Shown one piece after another: positions 63,394 through 64,000 of a stretch of DNA of 64,000 bases; within the stretch, counting starts at the first letter, position 1, and every line of letters starts with the position of its first letter. The notes below the pieces were generated by a model that saw only the letters and a list, made by a program, of their open reading frames with translations, had not been told where the DNA came from and made no database searches. The stretch spans positions 2,749,952 through 2,813,951 of the forward strand of contig NC_064543.1 in assembly GCF_023856365.1 (NCBI RefSeq). Reading direction: 5' to 3'. Made by a program: the position numbers and the translations under genes. The DNA comes from Brienomyrus brachyistius (Eukaryota; Chordata; Actinopteri; Osteoglossiformes; Mormyridae).

Positions 63394-63432
63394 CACTGTG
63401 CCTGATAACTGAGGGCCTGCTTTACAAAAACC
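63394..63432 (+). promoter_or_regulatory. V(D)J recombination signal, 23-base spacer
   Basis: The heptamer CACTGTG (63394-63400; consensus CACAGTG, one difference at base 4) is followed by a spacer of exactly 23 bases and a perfect consensus nonamer ACAAAAACC (63424-63432). It directly follows the CASS codons. This is the RAG1/RAG2 target expected 3' of a TRBV segment. Confidence 0.9.
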
Positions 63433-63822
63433 TTCGGAAGAAAATCTTTATTCCACAATTCACCATTAGATGGCAGACTGTATCTCTAGTAGAATGTAGG
63501 CCTTTCGTAGAGTACATTCTGAGTTTAAAGTCTTTTAAACTCTTTTACACTGAGTCTTTTTTATATATAATTTTCCATAATTGAATGTCTGCTGAAAACA
63601 TTGTCTGCTGAAAGTATTCAAGGTCATTTGAATTGCTTCAAAGTGAAATGTTTCAGTATCTATTGGATATTGAAGTTATATTATGCAATCAACATTTTTT
63701 GCCATTGCATTGGGTATACATTTCTCTAAAAGGAAAAAAAAGAAGTTAGGCTTGTGGAAAATTCATAATCTGAATATGCATATTTTTGAATTAATTTTTT
63801 TAGCTAGTTTGACTTTTCTTCC
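63433..63822. other. 3' flank of V gene
   Basis: AT-rich; open frame carried over from the V exon to 63584 has no meaning after recombination. No second V, D or J signal is seen before the V-SINE. Confidence 0.6.
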
Positions 63823-64000
63823 GGGGCGGCATGGTGGTGCAGTGGTTAGCACTGTCGCCTCAGACCTCTGGGACCCGGGTTCGAGTCTCTGCCTGGGTCA
63901 CATGTGTGCGGAGTTTGCATGTTCTCCCCATGTCGTCATGGGGTTTCCTCCGGGTACTCCGGTTTCCCCCCCACAGTCCAAAAACATGCTGAGGCTAATT
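63823..64000 (+). repeat. V-SINE, cut by window end
   Basis: Head GGGGCGGCATGGTGGTGCAG, B-box GGTTCGAGTC and the central domain through CCAAAAACATGCTGAGGC are present; the tail lies beyond the window. It is the cleanest head in the window. Confidence 0.92.

Noticed and set aside
63120..63584. Single-exon immunoglobulin-like protein starting at Met 63120
   Set aside because: A leader exon, splice sites and a recombination signal show it is a V gene segment. The frame after 63393 is non-coding.

Overview
The window is nuclear DNA of a ray-finned fish, most likely a teleost. Genes are split by GT-AG introns, intergenic and intronic DNA is full of V-SINEs, other tRNA-derived SINEs, foldback DNA-transposon derivatives and microsatellites, and the protein genes are vertebrate orthologues. 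The V-SINE copies suggest a non-acanthopterygian teleost, but I cannot name the species from sequence alone.

Positions 1-38,612 hold an R-spondin receptor gene, lgr4, on the + strand. I reconstructed 18 coding exons (4143-38449), giving 944 residues: a signal peptide, a Cys-rich LRR cap, a run of LRR exons mostly 72 bases long and all phase 2, a short hinge, and one large exon with the seven-helix domain and cytoplasmic tail. Its introns carry two minisatellites (31-base and 26-base units), a long hairpin element, hAT-like MITEs, a decayed Tc1-like transposase and several decayed SINEs.

Positions 44,290-48,477 hold ccdc34 on the + strand: a probable non-coding first exon, then six coding exons for 333 residues. 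lgr4 followed by ccdc34 in the same orientation is the arrangement found in mammals, so this part is conserved synteny. Between the two lies about 6 kb with a V-SINE, an L2-like LINE remnant and unidentified DNA.

Positions 49,550-61,500 hold a tandem array of three UDP-glucuronosyltransferase genes on the - strand, each with an uninterrupted coding exon, repeated about every 4.2 kb. The proteins are nearly identical except for a patch of about 79 residues (83-161) in the N-terminal acceptor-binding domain. There copies A and B differ at about 26 positions, against 5 in the other 451, and copy C is a mosaic of the two. The flanks, including a SINE, are also duplicated.

Positions 62,906-63,432 hold a complete T-cell receptor beta-type V gene: leader exon, 154-base intron, V exon ending in CASS, and a 23-spacer recombination signal. 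No D, J or C segment is in the window, so it may mark the edge of a TCR locus beyond the right end. The window ends inside another V-SINE.

The strongest leads are the confined hypervariable patch in the UGT array, the mosaic third copy, and the intact V gene directly upstream of the array.
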